64,000 nucleotides of DNA, taken from assembly GCF_041675725.1 (NCBI RefSeq), contig NZ_JBAYTI010000005.1:5674-69673 (forward strand). The letters run 5' to 3'. The translations under genes were made by a program, and so were the position numbers. Within the stretch, counting starts at the first letter, position 1. The number at the start of each line of letters is the position of its first letter. This document shows positions 38,407 through 47,368 of this stretch, in pieces. The notes below the pieces were generated by a model. The model did not search any database. It was not told the DNA's origin and was given only the letters and a program-made list of their open reading frames with translations. Origin of the DNA: Castellaniella sp041675725. Lineage in GTDB: Bacteria; Pseudomonadota; Gammaproteobacteria; Burkholderiales; Burkholderiaceae_B.

Positions 38407-40064
38407 ACCTATGGTTCGAGCATCTGCCGGCCCTGCCGGTGCTGATCCCCCTGCTGACGGCCGCGCTCATGCTGCTGACGCGCGACAATCAGCGCCCTGT
38501 GCGGGTCGCATTGGGCGCCGTCTCACTGGGCCTGCAGGTGCTGGTGGCCCTGGCCCTGGTCCGGGCCACGCAAGGCATCGGCCGCCCGGCCTGGCCCGAC
38601 GGGGTGGGCGTCTATCTGCTGGGCAATTGGCCGGCACCCTTTGGCATCGTGCTGGTCGCAGACCGGCTCTCAGCCCTGATGCTGGGGCTGGCGGCGGTGC
38701 TGGGCACCTGCGCGTGGGTATACGCAACGGCACGCTGGGACCGCGCCGGCCGACACTTCCATCCCTTGTTCCTGCTGCAGATAATGGGGCTCAATGGCGC
38801 CTTCCTGGCGGGCGACCTATTCAACCTATTCGTGTTTTTCGAAATCCTGCTGACCGCGTCCTACGGCCTGATGTTGCACGGCTCGGGCAAGCAGCGCATC
38901 GGAGCCGCACTGCATTACATCGCCGTCAACCTGATCGCCTCCTTTCTGCTGCTGATCGCCATTGCAATGATCTACGGCCTGACGGGCACCCTGAATCTGG
39001 CCGACCTGGCTGTGCAGGTACAGCGACTGAACCAGGCGGACCGGCAATTGTTCGACAGTGCAGCGGCCATCTTGGGGGTGGCATTCCTGATCAAGGCAGC
39101 CGCCTGGCCACTGAACTTCTGGCTTCCCAATGCCTATGTCGAAGCCTGCGCGCCCGTGGCAGCCCTGTTCGCCATCATGACCAAAGTGGGCATCTACGCC
39201 CTGCTGCGCATCGGATCACTGCTGCTGCCGGCGGACGCGCCCGCGGCATTCGGCGGCGCATGGATGTTCCCAGCCGGCATCGCCACCCTGCTCTTCGGCA
39301 CCTTGGGCATGCTGGCCAGCACGCAGGCCAGGCGTATTGCAGCCTACGCCGTGATCACCTCGTCGGGAACTTTGTTCGCGGCTCTGGGCATGCCCGGTGC
39401 CACTCTGACAGGCCCAGCCCTGTATTACCTGCTCAGTTCCGTGCTGGGGCTGGGCGCACTGTTCCTGCTGCTCGAGCTCACCGAACGCAGCCAGTCGTTC
39501 GGGGCCGACATGCTGGCCATCACCCAGGAGGCCTTTGAAACCGACGAACCCGAAGAGGCCAGCCTGTCCGAACAAGTCGTCGGGGTGCCGTTCCCCGCCA
39601 CCATGGCCTTCCTGGGTCTGAGCTTCTTCGCCTGCGCCCTGATCGTGGTCGGCCTGCCGCCGCTGTCTGGATTCGTGGCCAAATTCTCGCTGCTGTCGGC
39701 CGCGTTGCGCACGGCTGAATTCGGCGCGCCCGACGTCAATGTATGGCTGCTGGTGGCCGTCGTGCTGGGTTCGGGCATGGCCTGCCTGTTCGCCTTCGCA
39801 CGCAGCGGTATCCGGCTGTTCTGGATTCCGGAAGAGTTGCACATACCCGCGTTGCGCCTGAACGAGGCCGTGCCCATCCTGGTGCTCATAACGGCCACCA
39901 TGGTGTTGACCGTACGCGCCGGCTCGGTCCTCGAATACCTCGAGGACACGGCCTGGTATCTCAACGAACCCATCCGCTACACGCACGCGGTGCTGGACAC
40001 CGGCCTGCGGGACACCAAGCCGGCCAGCCTGCCATCATCCAGCCGTCTGGGGGGGTCGCCATGA
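38403..40064 (+). CDS. mrpD: Mrp antiporter subunit D
   Basis: A 553-residue NuoM/N-like proton-channel subunit: GLNGAFLAGDLFNLFVFFEI, KAAAWPLNFWLPNAYVEACA, and PVAALFAIMTKVGIYALLR. An insertion with acidic residues (ITQEAFETDEPEEASLSEQV, about residues 370-395) is on the loop side. Together with MrpA it should carry ion translocation. Confidence 0.95.
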   Translation: MNLWFEHLPALPVLIPLLTAALMLLTRDNQRPVRVALGAVSLGLQVLVALALVRATQGIGRPAWPDGVGVYLLGNWPAPFGIVLVADRLSALMLGLAAVLGTCAWVYATARWDRAGRHFHPLFLLQIMGLNGAFLAGDLFNLFVFFEILLTASYGLMLHGSGKQRIGAALHYIAVNLIASFLLLIAIAMIYGLTGTLNLADLAVQVQRLNQADRQLFDSAAAILGVAFLIKAAAWPLNFWLPNAYVEACAPVAALFAIMTKVGIYALLRIGSLLLPADAPAAFGGAWMFPAGIATLLFGTLGMLASTQARRIAAYAVITSSGTLFAALGMPGATLTGPALYYLLSSVLGLGALFLLLELTERSQSFGADMLAITQEAFETDEPEEASLSEQVVGVPFPATMAFLGLSFFACALIVVGLPPLSGFVAKFSLLSAALRTAEFGAPDVNVWLLVAVVLGSGMACLFAFARSGIRLFWIPEELHIPALRLNEAVPILVLITATMVLTVRAGSVLEYLEDTAWYLNEPIRYTHAVLDTGLRDTKPASLPSSSRLGGSP

Positions 40065-40549
40065 AACGCTGGCCGGGCACCTTTTTTCTGGCGGGTCTGC
40101 TGCTCACTCTATGGCTGGTACTCAACGACAGCCTGTCGCGTGGGCAGATTGCGCTGGGCCTGGCGATTGCCCTCACGCTCAGCCTGCTCGCGCCCATTCT
40201 GCGACCCGTACGCGCCCACCCCGCGCGGCCGTTCCTGGCCATGCGCCTGATCGTCCAGGTCGCCATCGATATTGCGCGATCGAACTGGGAAGTCGGCCTG
40301 CGCATCCTGCATGGCCAACGCTCGCTGGCCTGCCCGGGATTTCTCGACATTCCATTGCGCCTGCACGACCCCCATGGCCTGGCCGCGCTGGCGTGCATTG
40401 TGACGTTCACGCCCGGCACCGTGTGGTCGGGCCACGATCCCGAATCAAACGTTCTGACCCTGCACGTTCTGGACCTGCACGATCCGGCCGGTCTGACCCG
40501 GATCATCCAGGACCGTTACGAGGGGCCGCTGATGGAGATATTCGAATGA
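40061..40549 (+). CDS. mrpE: Mrp antiporter subunit E
   Basis: A 162-residue MnhE protein: two N-terminal membrane segments (TFFLAGLLLTLWLVLND; IALGLAIALTLSLLAPIL) and the conserved CIVTFTPGTVWSGHDPES stretch with LHVLDLHDP. Overlaps mrpD and mrpF by 4 bases each. Confidence 0.94.
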   Translation: MKRWPGTFFLAGLLLTLWLVLNDSLSRGQIALGLAIALTLSLLAPILRPVRAHPARPFLAMRLIVQVAIDIARSNWEVGLRILHGQRSLACPGFLDIPLRLHDPHGLAALACIVTFTPGTVWSGHDPESNVLTLHVLDLHDPAGLTRIIQDRYEGPLMEIFE

Positions 40550-40830
40550 GCGCGTTTTTGCTGTATTGGGGGGCTGCCTTCGCCCTGCTGTGTTTCACGC
40601 TGGGCCTGGCCTGCGCTGCGATCCGCCTGATGCGCGGACCCAGTGCCGAAGACCGTATTCTGGCACTGGACACCATGTATATCAATAGCATGCTGATCCT
40701 GCTCGTGCTCGGCCTGCGCTTCGAGGCCGGGCTCTATTTCGACGTCGCCCTGCTGATCGCGCTGTTCGGCTTCGTCGGATCCGCCGCCCTGGCGAAATTC
40801 CTTTTGCGCGGCGAGGTGATCGAGCCATGA
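40546..40830 (+). CDS. mrpF: Mrp antiporter subunit F
   Basis: A 94-residue MnhF protein with three membrane segments and the family motif RLMRGPSAEDRILALDTMYIN. Overlaps mrpE and mrpG start/stop codons. Confidence 0.94.
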   Translation: MSAFLLYWGAAFALLCFTLGLACAAIRLMRGPSAEDRILALDTMYINSMLILLVLGLRFEAGLYFDVALLIALFGFVGSAALAKFLLRGEVIEP

Positions 40831-41147
40831 ACGCACTTCCCATCTGGGCTGCCCTGCTCGTGTCGGCGCTGCTGATCGTAGCGGGCTTGGTCACCCTCGT
40901 CGGGTCCCTGGGCCTGCTGCGCCTGCGCACCTTCCGGGAACGTATGCACGCACCCACCATGGGCATGACCCTGGGAGCATTCTGTGTAGCGCTCTCGGCC
41001 ACCATCATGGCCAGTCTCCTGCAGCACCGGCCGATATTCCACGAATGGCTGATCAGCCTGTTCCTGATCCTGACCTCGCCAGTCACCGCCATCCTGCTGA
41101 TGCAAAGCGCCCGACAGCGGCGCAGCCGATCAGGAAAAGATTCGTGA
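40827..41147 (+). CDS. mrpG: Mrp antiporter subunit G
   Basis: A 106-residue MnhG protein: three membrane segments and the motif SLGLLRLRTFRERMHAPTMG. Last gene of the antiporter operon; the next gene is 87 bases on and unrelated. Confidence 0.94.
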   Translation: MNALPIWAALLVSALLIVAGLVTLVGSLGLLRLRTFRERMHAPTMGMTLGAFCVALSATIMASLLQHRPIFHEWLISLFLILTSPVTAILLMQSARQRRSRSGKDS

Positions 41148-41234
41148 CAAACAAGTTGCCCCGCGGCCCGTTATACTGATCCTTGCACCAGGGCAAGCCT
41201 TTTGCCGCCTGCCCAGCTTTCAAGAGAACATGCC

Positions 41235-41630
41235 ATGCTCCATACGATCCGTCAGACACCTTCGCTGCTGCTGCTTTGCATCGTGTCGTCCTGCCTGGCC
41301 CTGCTGATGCCAGCCGCGCAGGCGCAAGAAGCCCAGAACAGCTACCAACAAGAAGTCGCCCGATGCCATGCGACACCCGGCATCGATCTCGAGGCCTGCC
41401 TGAAAGAAGCGGCGGCAGCCGCAAAGGCCAGCCGCGACAACACCTTGTCCGACCCCGCCGCCAACACGCGCGAGCGCAATCTGACCAGCCGTTGCGATGC
41501 ATATACGGGCAGCGCCCGCGACGAATGCCTGCGCCTCATGCGCAATGGCGATATCGAAACCCTTGGGTCAGTCGAGTCGGGGGGCATCCTGCGTCGCATG
41601 ACCATCCCGGTGCCGGCCACCGGCTCGTAG
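41235..41630 (+). CDS. Small secreted protein with four mature cysteines, unknown function
   Basis: From MLHTIRQTPSLLLLCIVS the 131-residue protein has a signal peptide ending LLMPAAQAQ (cleavage after AQA). The mature part has two cysteine pairs: RCHATPGIDLEACLKEA and SRCDAYTGSARDECLRLM, likely disulfides. I do not recognise the family beyond periplasmic hypothetical proteins of Alcaligenaceae. AAGAGAA precedes the ATG. Its last 63 bases overlap the 3' end of the convergent histidine kinase frame. Confidence 0.7.
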   Translation: MLHTIRQTPSLLLLCIVSSCLALLMPAAQAQEAQNSYQQEVARCHATPGIDLEACLKEAAAAAKASRDNTLSDPAANTRERNLTSRCDAYTGSARDECLRLMRNGDIETLGSVESGGILRRMTIPVPATGS

Positions 41631-42725
41631 GCTGGCGCCCCGGCGCGGCCCAGGAAACACCACCACGACGCGCGTGCCCGGAAATTCTGGCCGGCTGCTG
41701 GCTTTCACCCAGGCCCCGTGGGCGTGCGCGATCTCGCGCACGATGGCCAGCCCCAGCCCCGAGCCGCCCGGATGGGCGCCAGACGGCCGGTAAAACGGCT
41801 CGAAGATTCGGCCCAGATCGCCCGCCGGGATGCCCACCCCGTCATCCTCGACCGAAAACGCGGGCGGGTTGGCCAGCACCCTGAGCACGATGGTACGCAT
41901 GGGCATGGCGTCGCACAGGGCATTGTCGATCAGGTTGCCCAGCAATTCCGTCAGCAGCAATGGATCGGCATCCACCAGCACGGCACCCGGTGGCGCCTCC
42001 AGCTGCAGGCGAATCCCCTGCGCGCGGGTGACATCGAGCCAGCGCGAGCCCGCCTGGCGCATCCATTCGCACAGGTCCAGACGCACGAATGCGTCTTGCG
42101 GCCGCATGCTGTGATCGGCACGCGCCAGCACCAGCAATTGCTGCCCCATGCGTATCATGCGATCGGTGACGGCCTTGATCCGTACCACGCGAGCCCGCAC
42201 GTCGTCATCCAGATCCTGGCTGAGCATGAGTTCGGACTCCAGCTTCAGGCCTGCCAGAGGTGTGCGCAGCTGATGGGCCGCCTGGCCGACGAAGCGCCGC
42301 TGCGCTTGTACGGAGTCATCCAGCTTGAGCAACAGGCCATTGAAATGCTGAACCAGCGGGGCCAGTTCCGCCGGCAGGTCCGAGCCATCGAAGGGTTGCA
42401 GGTCGTCCACGGAGCGCTGCCGGATCTCATGACCCAGCCTGCGTACCGACGCGAGCTCCGCCCGCACCCCGGACACCAGCACCCAGACGAACAGAAAGAT
42501 CAGTACCGCCTGAAGCAGCAACATCGCCCAGAACAAATCCCGCAACTGCCACGGCTCGGGCTGCAGGATGCCTGTCATGTACCAGGTCGCCAACAGATCG
42601 ATGATCAGCAGGATGAACAAAGCGGGCAACAGGCGGCGCACCAGGCGCCCCACCAGCGAGTCGGTACGCAGCCACCGGCGGGGATTCAGGCGGGACAACC
42701 CCTCTGGCCCGGCATCAGGCCGCAT
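41568..42725 (-). CDS. Sensor histidine kinase (two-component system)
   Basis: A 385-residue membrane kinase with two transmembrane segments (LPALFILLIIDLLATWYM; LLLQAVLIFLFVWVLVSG), only a short loop between them, a HAMP-like stretch, the H-box FVGQAAHQLRTPLAGL, and ATPase boxes NLIDNALCDA, DDGVGIP and GGSGLGLAIV. The small periplasmic part suggests sensing within the membrane. TctE/QseC-like. It overlaps its response regulator by 11 bases; the C-terminal tail is basic and probably disordered. Confidence 0.93.
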   Translation of the reverse strand: MRPDAGPEGLSRLNPRRWLRTDSLVGRLVRRLLPALFILLIIDLLATWYMTGILQPEPWQLRDLFWAMLLLQAVLIFLFVWVLVSGVRAELASVRRLGHEIRQRSVDDLQPFDGSDLPAELAPLVQHFNGLLLKLDDSVQAQRRFVGQAAHQLRTPLAGLKLESELMLSQDLDDDVRARVVRIKAVTDRMIRMGQQLLVLARADHSMRPQDAFVRLDLCEWMRQAGSRWLDVTRAQGIRLQLEAPPGAVLVDADPLLLTELLGNLIDNALCDAMPMRTIVLRVLANPPAFSVEDDGVGIPAGDLGRIFEPFYRPSGAHPGGSGLGLAIVREIAHAHGAWVKASSRPEFPGTRVVVVFPGPRRGASLRAGGRHRDGHATQDAPRLD

Positions 42726-43389
42726 GGCCGGCATCCAGCAGGTAGCCGAACCCCCGGATTGTCTGGATACTGGCGCCCGTACCATCCAGGTGCTTGCGCA
42801 GACGATAGACGTAGACCTCGACCGCGTTGTCGCTGAAGTCGGCATCGCGGGCCGAGAGCGATTGCACCATCTGCTGCTTGGTCACCACCTGGCCTGGCCG
42901 CGCCATGAGCATTTCGAGCAGGGAGAGCTCGCGCACGGACAGGGTCAGGCGCCGGCCGCCTACGCTGACCTGACGCCCAACCGTATCCAGTTGCAGCGCA
43001 CCGCACTCGAGCAGCGTATCGGCGCGCCCCAGGCTGCGCCGCGCGAGTACACGCACGCGGGCCGCCAGTTCGGCCAGTTCGAACGGCTTGGTGACGTAGT
43101 CGTCGGCCCCGGCATCGAGCCCCGCCACCCGGTCTTCCAGACCATCGTTCGCCGTCAGTATCAGGATCTGGCCCTGATACCCCTGCCGACGCAAACTTTG
43201 GAGGATTTGCTGCCCCCCCACGTCAGGCAGGTTCAGGTCGAGCAGCAGCAGGTCATGACCCTGCTCGAGCACCCGCGCCACCACGCCCCGCCCCGTCTGC
43301 ACCCAATCGGCCACGTGTCCCTGGGCAAGAAGGAACTCTTGCAGCGCATGGCCCAACGTGATGTCGTCTTCGATGACCAGAACTCTCAT
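42715..43389 (-). CDS. OmpR-family response regulator
   Basis: A 224-residue regulator with receiver domain (acidic pair at residues 8-9, phospho-acceptor Asp51 in LLLLDLNLPD, Lys in VTKPF) and winged-helix DNA-binding domain (ELSLLEMLMARPGQVVTKQQ, VEVYVYRLRKHL, IRGFGYLL). TctD/QseB type. It starts 9 bases after exbD and overlaps the kinase gene, so it appears to belong to the tonB-exbBD transcript. Confidence 0.94.
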   Translation of the reverse strand: MRVLVIEDDITLGHALQEFLLAQGHVADWVQTGRGVVARVLEQGHDLLLLDLNLPDVGGQQILQSLRRQGYQGQILILTANDGLEDRVAGLDAGADDYVTKPFELAELAARVRVLARRSLGRADTLLECGALQLDTVGRQVSVGGRRLTLSVRELSLLEMLMARPGQVVTKQQMVQSLSARDADFSDNAVEVYVYRLRKHLDGTGASIQTIRGFGYLLDAGHAA

Positions 43390-43398
43390 GTCGAGATT

Positions 43399-43812
43399 CT
43401 AGTCTGGTGTCGTCACGAACCCCAAGCGTTTCATGCCCGCCTGCCGAGCCGCACCCATGATCCGGGCCAGCAGGCCATAGCGCGTCTCCGTATCGGCGCG
43501 GATGCGCACCTCGGGCTGGGGCTCGATGCGGGCCTCGACGGCGAAGCGTGCCACCAGATCTTCTTCGGCGATGGGCTGCTCATTCCAGAACAACGCGCCG
43601 GTTGCATCGACGGCCAGGTCCACCACCACCGGCTTCTGCTCCAGGGGCTGGGCCGAGACCTGCGGGATATTGATGCGGATGGAGTGACTGAGCAACGGGG
43701 CCGTGATGATGAAAATCACCAGCAGCACCAGCATGACGTCGATCAAGGGCACCATGTTGATCTCGGACATAGTCGAACTCGAGCGACCCGAATCGAAACT
43801 GCCAAACGCCAT
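43399..43812 (-). CDS. exbD: ExbD energy-transducing membrane protein
   Basis: A 137-residue protein with a single membrane helix holding the essential aspartate (INMVPLIDVMLVLLVIFIIT) and a periplasmic domain (VRIRADTETRYGLLARIMG). With ExbB it uses the proton gradient to energise TonB. The ATG sits in GGAGGGTGACCATG, overlapping the exbB stop region; a GTG two codons earlier is less likely. Confidence 0.95.
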   Translation of the reverse strand: MAFGSFDSGRSSSTMSEINMVPLIDVMLVLLVIFIITAPLLSHSIRINIPQVSAQPLEQKPVVVDLAVDATGALFWNEQPIAEEDLVARFAVEARIEPQPEVRIRADTETRYGLLARIMGAARQAGMKRLGFVTTPD

Positions 43813-43814
43813 GG

Positions 43815-44726
43815 TCACCCTCCCCGCGTGCTGGCCAGATTGATGTGGCGCGCGTGGGCCCGCCGATCGTGATCCCCATCACCCACCGGCTGGCCGGTAG
43901 TCAGGAACGTGAACAAGTCGTGCGCAAAAGCATCCAGCCGGGCCAGATAGACCCGATTGATGCGAACGAACGCGTTGTACGCCAGCACTGCCGGAATCGC
44001 CACGGCCAGGCCCAGGCCCGTCATGATGAGCGCCTCGCCCACCGGCCCGGCGATCCGGTTGATGGTCACGCCATCCGACATGCCAATGCTGAGCAGCGCA
44101 TGATAGACACCCCACACGGTGCCGAACAGCCCCACGAATGGCGCCGTGGATCCCACCGATGCCAGAACGGTCAGGCCATTTTCGAGGCGCGCCGTCTCCT
44201 CGTCGATCACCTTGCGGATGATGCGTGTGACAAAAGCGGCCGTTGAACCACTTTCCTCCAGCTTGAGTGCGCCATACTTGACGTGGTGCTTCTGCGCGTG
44301 GATGGCATGGCTGGCCAAATGGGCGAAGGGCTCTTCCGCCCCGTGCGTGGCGATCTCGTTCTCCACCTGCTCCAGCGAACTGGCCGACCAGAATTCCTGC
44401 AGAAACTTCTCCGAGCGACGCCGAATGCGCAGATGAGTGAAGCCCTTGGCCAGGATCAGATACCAGCTGGCCAGCGACATGAGCAACAGGAAGACGAACA
44501 GTGATTTCCCCACGGCATCACTTTGGCCGATGAAGTGCATCACCCCCTGCCCCGTCACGGCCACGCCTGGCTGCACAAGCGACATGTCCGCAGACGCCTC
44601 CGCCAGCGGCGCCAGCTGCGGTGCCGTTGTCGCGAGATTTTCAGCCACGGGCGCTGCGACCTGCGGATCGGCCACCTGGGCCACCATCAAGACTGCTGCC
44701 TGCATCATGTCCAGCATCATGTTCAT
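43815..44726 (-). CDS. exbB: ExbB energy-transducing membrane protein
   Basis: A 303-residue MotA/TolQ/ExbB proton-channel protein with an N-terminal extension (about 60 residues, alanine-rich), three membrane segments, and the conserved VGSTAPFVGLFGTVWGV and GPVGEALIMTGLGLAVAIPA motifs. It begins 3 bases after tonB with an overlapping GTAGGAC ribosome site. Confidence 0.95.
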   Translation of the reverse strand: MNMMLDMMQAAVLMVAQVADPQVAAPVAENLATTAPQLAPLAEASADMSLVQPGVAVTGQGVMHFIGQSDAVGKSLFVFLLLMSLASWYLILAKGFTHLRIRRRSEKFLQEFWSASSLEQVENEIATHGAEEPFAHLASHAIHAQKHHVKYGALKLEESGSTAAFVTRIIRKVIDEETARLENGLTVLASVGSTAPFVGLFGTVWGVYHALLSIGMSDGVTINRIAGPVGEALIMTGLGLAVAIPAVLAYNAFVRINRVYLARLDAFAHDLFTFLTTGQPVGDGDHDRRAHARHINLASTRGG

Positions 44727-44729
44727 GTC

Positions 44730-45770
44730 CTACAAGACAAAATCAAAAGGAATGTCGACAATTGCCTTATAGGCAATGCCATTTTCGGTATAAGGCTTGA
44801 AACGGGCCTGATGGATCACCTTCATCGCGGCCTCATCCAGGCGGCTGTGTCCGGACGACCGGCTCACCTTCACGTCCGCCACACGCCCCTGCGGAGAAAT
44901 CAACACCCTCAGCACGACGCGCCCCTGCTCGCCCCGGCGCTGGGATATTCGCGGATAAGCGGGCGTCGGCCGCTTGCCCAGATAATCCACCTGGCCCACG
45001 ACCCGCGCGCGATCCGGGTCGATCGGCTGCGAGGCGCCTTGCACGGGACGCGCCTCGCGGGCCCCCCCGCGGTCCGCCGTATCCTTCGCCGCAGCCGGCG
45101 CAGGCGCTGCGGGCTTCGGCCGTGCAGGCGCCGGTGGCTTGGGTTTAGGGGTAGGTTTGGGCTTGGCCACTGGTTTGGGTTTGGGCTTGGGCGCAGGCTT
45201 GGGTTCGACGACCGGTTTGGGCTTGGGCGGCGGCTCGACTTCGGGTACGGGTTTTGGTTCAGGGGGAGGCTCCACGACTGGCGCCTCGGGCTCAGGCTCG
45301 GGGATCGGCTCGGGAATCGGCTCCGGTTCCACCACGGGCTCAGGTTCGGGGATCGGCTCCGGTTCCACCACGGGCTCCGGTTCGGGGATCGGTTCGGGCT
45401 CCACCACCGGTTCGGGTTCCGGAATGGGTTCGGGTTCCACCACGGGCTCCGGTTCCGGGACGGGTTCGGGTTCTACTACGGGCTCAGGTTCGGGCAACGG
45501 CGCGGGTTCGAATACAGGTTCCGTCGACTCCAAAGGCAGATCGGGCTCGGGAATGACTTCCGCCGGCCGGGCGTCGCCCGCCTCGGCCTCCACATCCTGT
45601 GCGGGGCCCAGTTCGACGAACTGGACATCCAACCCCTCGGGCTTGCCTTGCGCGACTTCGCTCACGGGCGCCTGCAACACCATGGCCATGACCAGGGCAT
45701 GCAGCCCCAGCGCCAGTATGGCCGCCAGGGTCTTGAGGCCATAGCGGGAAGAGAACACAGCCCTGTACAT
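44730..45770 (-). CDS. tonB: TonB with an expanded Pro-Glu/Pro-Lys rod
   Basis: A 346-residue TonB: membrane anchor near the N-terminus (LAAILALGLHALVMAMVLQ, with the functional His), a proline rod in which a 12-residue unit of the PEPEPVVEPEPI type recurs about five times, a basic PKPKP rod, and the C-terminal TonB domain (RISQRRGEQGRVVLRVLISP, DEAAMKVIHQARFKPY). It transmits energy to outer-membrane siderophore and vitamin receptors. Longer than E. coli TonB (239) because of the rod. A Fur box lies 44 bases before the start. Confidence 0.95.
   Translation of the reverse strand: MYRAVFSSRYGLKTLAAILALGLHALVMAMVLQAPVSEVAQGKPEGLDVQFVELGPAQDVEAEAGDARPAEVIPEPDLPLESTEPVFEPAPLPEPEPVVEPEPVPEPEPVVEPEPIPEPEPVVEPEPIPEPEPVVEPEPIPEPEPVVEPEPIPEPIPEPEPEAPVVEPPPEPKPVPEVEPPPKPKPVVEPKPAPKPKPKPVAKPKPTPKPKPPAPARPKPAAPAPAAAKDTADRGGAREARPVQGASQPIDPDRARVVGQVDYLGKRPTPAYPRISQRRGEQGRVVLRVLISPQGRVADVKVSRSSGHSRLDEAAMKVIHQARFKPYTENGIAYKAIVDIPFDFVL
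45300..45498. repeat. 36-bp tandem repeat inside tonB
   Basis: About five imperfect copies of a 36-base unit (for example beginning GGCTCAGGTTCGGGGATCGG) encode the 12-residue proline-glutamate units. Differences between copies are mostly third-base (TCC/TCG/TCA), which argues for expansion some time ago. Copy number may vary between strains. Confidence 0.8.
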
Positions 45771-45813
45771 GAAATGGCAGAGACAGCAAGGAAAATGTGG
45801 ATATTAGCAGGAA

Positions 45814-45828
45814 TGATAACCGTTCTCA
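45814..45828. promoter_or_regulatory. Fur box upstream of tonB
   Basis: TGATAAC-C-GTTCTCA matches the 7-1-7 Fur motif TGATAAT-N-ATTATCA at 11 to 12 of 14 positions. It sits 44 bases upstream of the tonB ATG, so iron repression of tonB-exbB-exbD and probably the following two-component genes is expected. Confidence 0.75.
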
Positions 45829-45918
45829 ATTCAGCTTTGGCAAGAGGACGACCATCGTGCTAACGTCCCAACACCTTATGTCCCTGCCTGAAAACCATAC
45901 CCTGCCCGAGAGGACCCC

Positions 45919-47094
45919 ATGGAACAGGAACTGAGCCAGTTTCTTGAAAAAGAGCTATGGATCTTCCCCGTGGTCACCGTGTTGATCACCCTGGCCGTGA
46001 ACCGGGGCATCCATTGGCTCCTGGCGTGGCGCTTACGCCGCCTGCAGCCCGGCCGCCATGTCTGGCGGCATGCGCTGGTGGATTCAATCGACGCCCCCTT
46101 GCGCACGGCGGTCTGGCTCACCAGCCTGGCCCTGATACGCCAGAAAATGATGCCCAGGGGGACGCAGCCGCTGGCCGACCACTTCGTCAGCCCTGCCCTG
46201 GGCATACTGGCCATCATCATCCTGGTCTGGTTTTTACTGCGCCTTGCCGAAAAAGCCAAGCAGAACTACTTGTTCTACATCCGTCACCGCAACCAGGAAA
46301 CCGATGAAACCGCCATCGACGCACTGAACAAGATGGCCTGGGCTTTCATACTCATTTTTGCGTCGATCTCGATCCTGCAGCAGCTGAATGTGCCCCTGGC
46401 CAGTCTGCTGGCATTCGGCGGTGCCGCGGGCATCGCCGCGGGCTTTGCGGCCCAGACGCTGGTCGCCAACCTGCTGGGCGGCCTGACCATTTATGCCAGC
46501 CGCATCTTCAAGATCGGCGAAGACATCATCTTTCCGGGCACCAACCTGGCGGGCACCGTGCAGAACATCGGCTGGCGCGCCACCCGGGTGCTGGGCTGGG
46601 ACGGCAAGCCCCTCTATGTGCCCAATTCGCTGTTCAATTCTTCCAACATGGTGAACCACTCGCGGCTGAGCCACCGCATGATCAATGAGCACATCCTCTT
46701 GCGCTACGAGGACTATGACAAGGTGCGCGATATCATCCAGGAAGGCAACCGTTATCTGAGCGAATGCAGCAACCTGAAATATTTCGTCTTCCGATTCGAT
46801 CATTTCGGAGACGGCGCGCTGAAGCTGTTGCTCTATGCCTGGGTGCAGACCGAGCCCGCAGGCGCGTTCGTGCCTTTTGCCGAGTTCATGAAGGCGAAAG
46901 AAACGTTGATGCTGGCGCTGGCCGACATCGCCCTGGCGCATGGCTGTACCCTGTTGCTGCCCGTCAGCAGCGTATACCTGCACGCCGGCGCACAGAGCCA
47001 ACCCCCCGAAGGCCTTGAAGGCGCTTTTATGCCGGGCCCGGCACAACCTATGATCGCAGCCTCGGTGCCGCCAGATCCGCGTACGGCTCGCTGA
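45919..47094 (+). CDS. MscS-family mechanosensitive channel
   Basis: A 391-residue channel with membrane segments at about residues 15-35, 65-80, 92-112 and 135-155, the pore-lining GGAAGIAAGFAAQTLVANLL, and the MscS beta domain (GTVQNIGWRATRVLGWDG, VPNSLFNSSNMVNHSR). It opens under osmotic downshock to release solutes. Resembles the YbdG/MscM-like subgroup more than short MscS. Divergent from tonB. Confidence 0.92.
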   Translation: MEQELSQFLEKELWIFPVVTVLITLAVNRGIHWLLAWRLRRLQPGRHVWRHALVDSIDAPLRTAVWLTSLALIRQKMMPRGTQPLADHFVSPALGILAIIILVWFLLRLAEKAKQNYLFYIRHRNQETDETAIDALNKMAWAFILIFASISILQQLNVPLASLLAFGGAAGIAAGFAAQTLVANLLGGLTIYASRIFKIGEDIIFPGTNLAGTVQNIGWRATRVLGWDGKPLYVPNSLFNSSNMVNHSRLSHRMINEHILLRYEDYDKVRDIIQEGNRYLSECSNLKYFVFRFDHFGDGALKLLLYAWVQTEPAGAFVPFAEFMKAKETLMLALADIALAHGCTLLLPVSSVYLHAGAQSQPPEGLEGAFMPGPAQPMIAASVPPDPRTAR

Positions 47095-47181
47095 ACTGAA
47101 TTTTGGGCTTTGGGGAGACGATGCTGAAGAGACTTGATTTTATTGATTTCCGTCGCCATATGAACGGAAACCATGAATACG

Positions 47182-47266
47182 TGGTGCCCAGGAGAGGACT
47201 CGAACCTCCACACCTTGCGGCACATGGACCTGAACCATGCGCGTCTACCAATTCCGCCACCTGGGC
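47182..47266 (-). tRNA. tRNA-Leu (anticodon CAG)
   Basis: On the minus strand GCCCAGGTGGCGGAATTGG opens a full 85-base tRNA with long variable arm, T-loop GGTTCGAGTCC, acceptor pairing GCCCAGG/CCTGGGC and encoded ACCA. The anticodon stem CATGG/CCATG holds loop TTCAGGT, giving CAG. The long variable arm agrees with leucine. Confidence 0.97.
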
Positions 47267-47368
47267 ACTGCATAACGTGTATGCTATTGCTTTTGCCGAA
47301 GCCGGGTGACCCTGACCTCGAGCGAATGCGAAACTATACATCACTATTTTTTTGGATGCAAACACCCT

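Noticed and set aside
45139..45744. Low-complexity Gly-Ser frame opposite tonB
   Set aside because: It is only the reverse reading of the proline-glutamate repeat.
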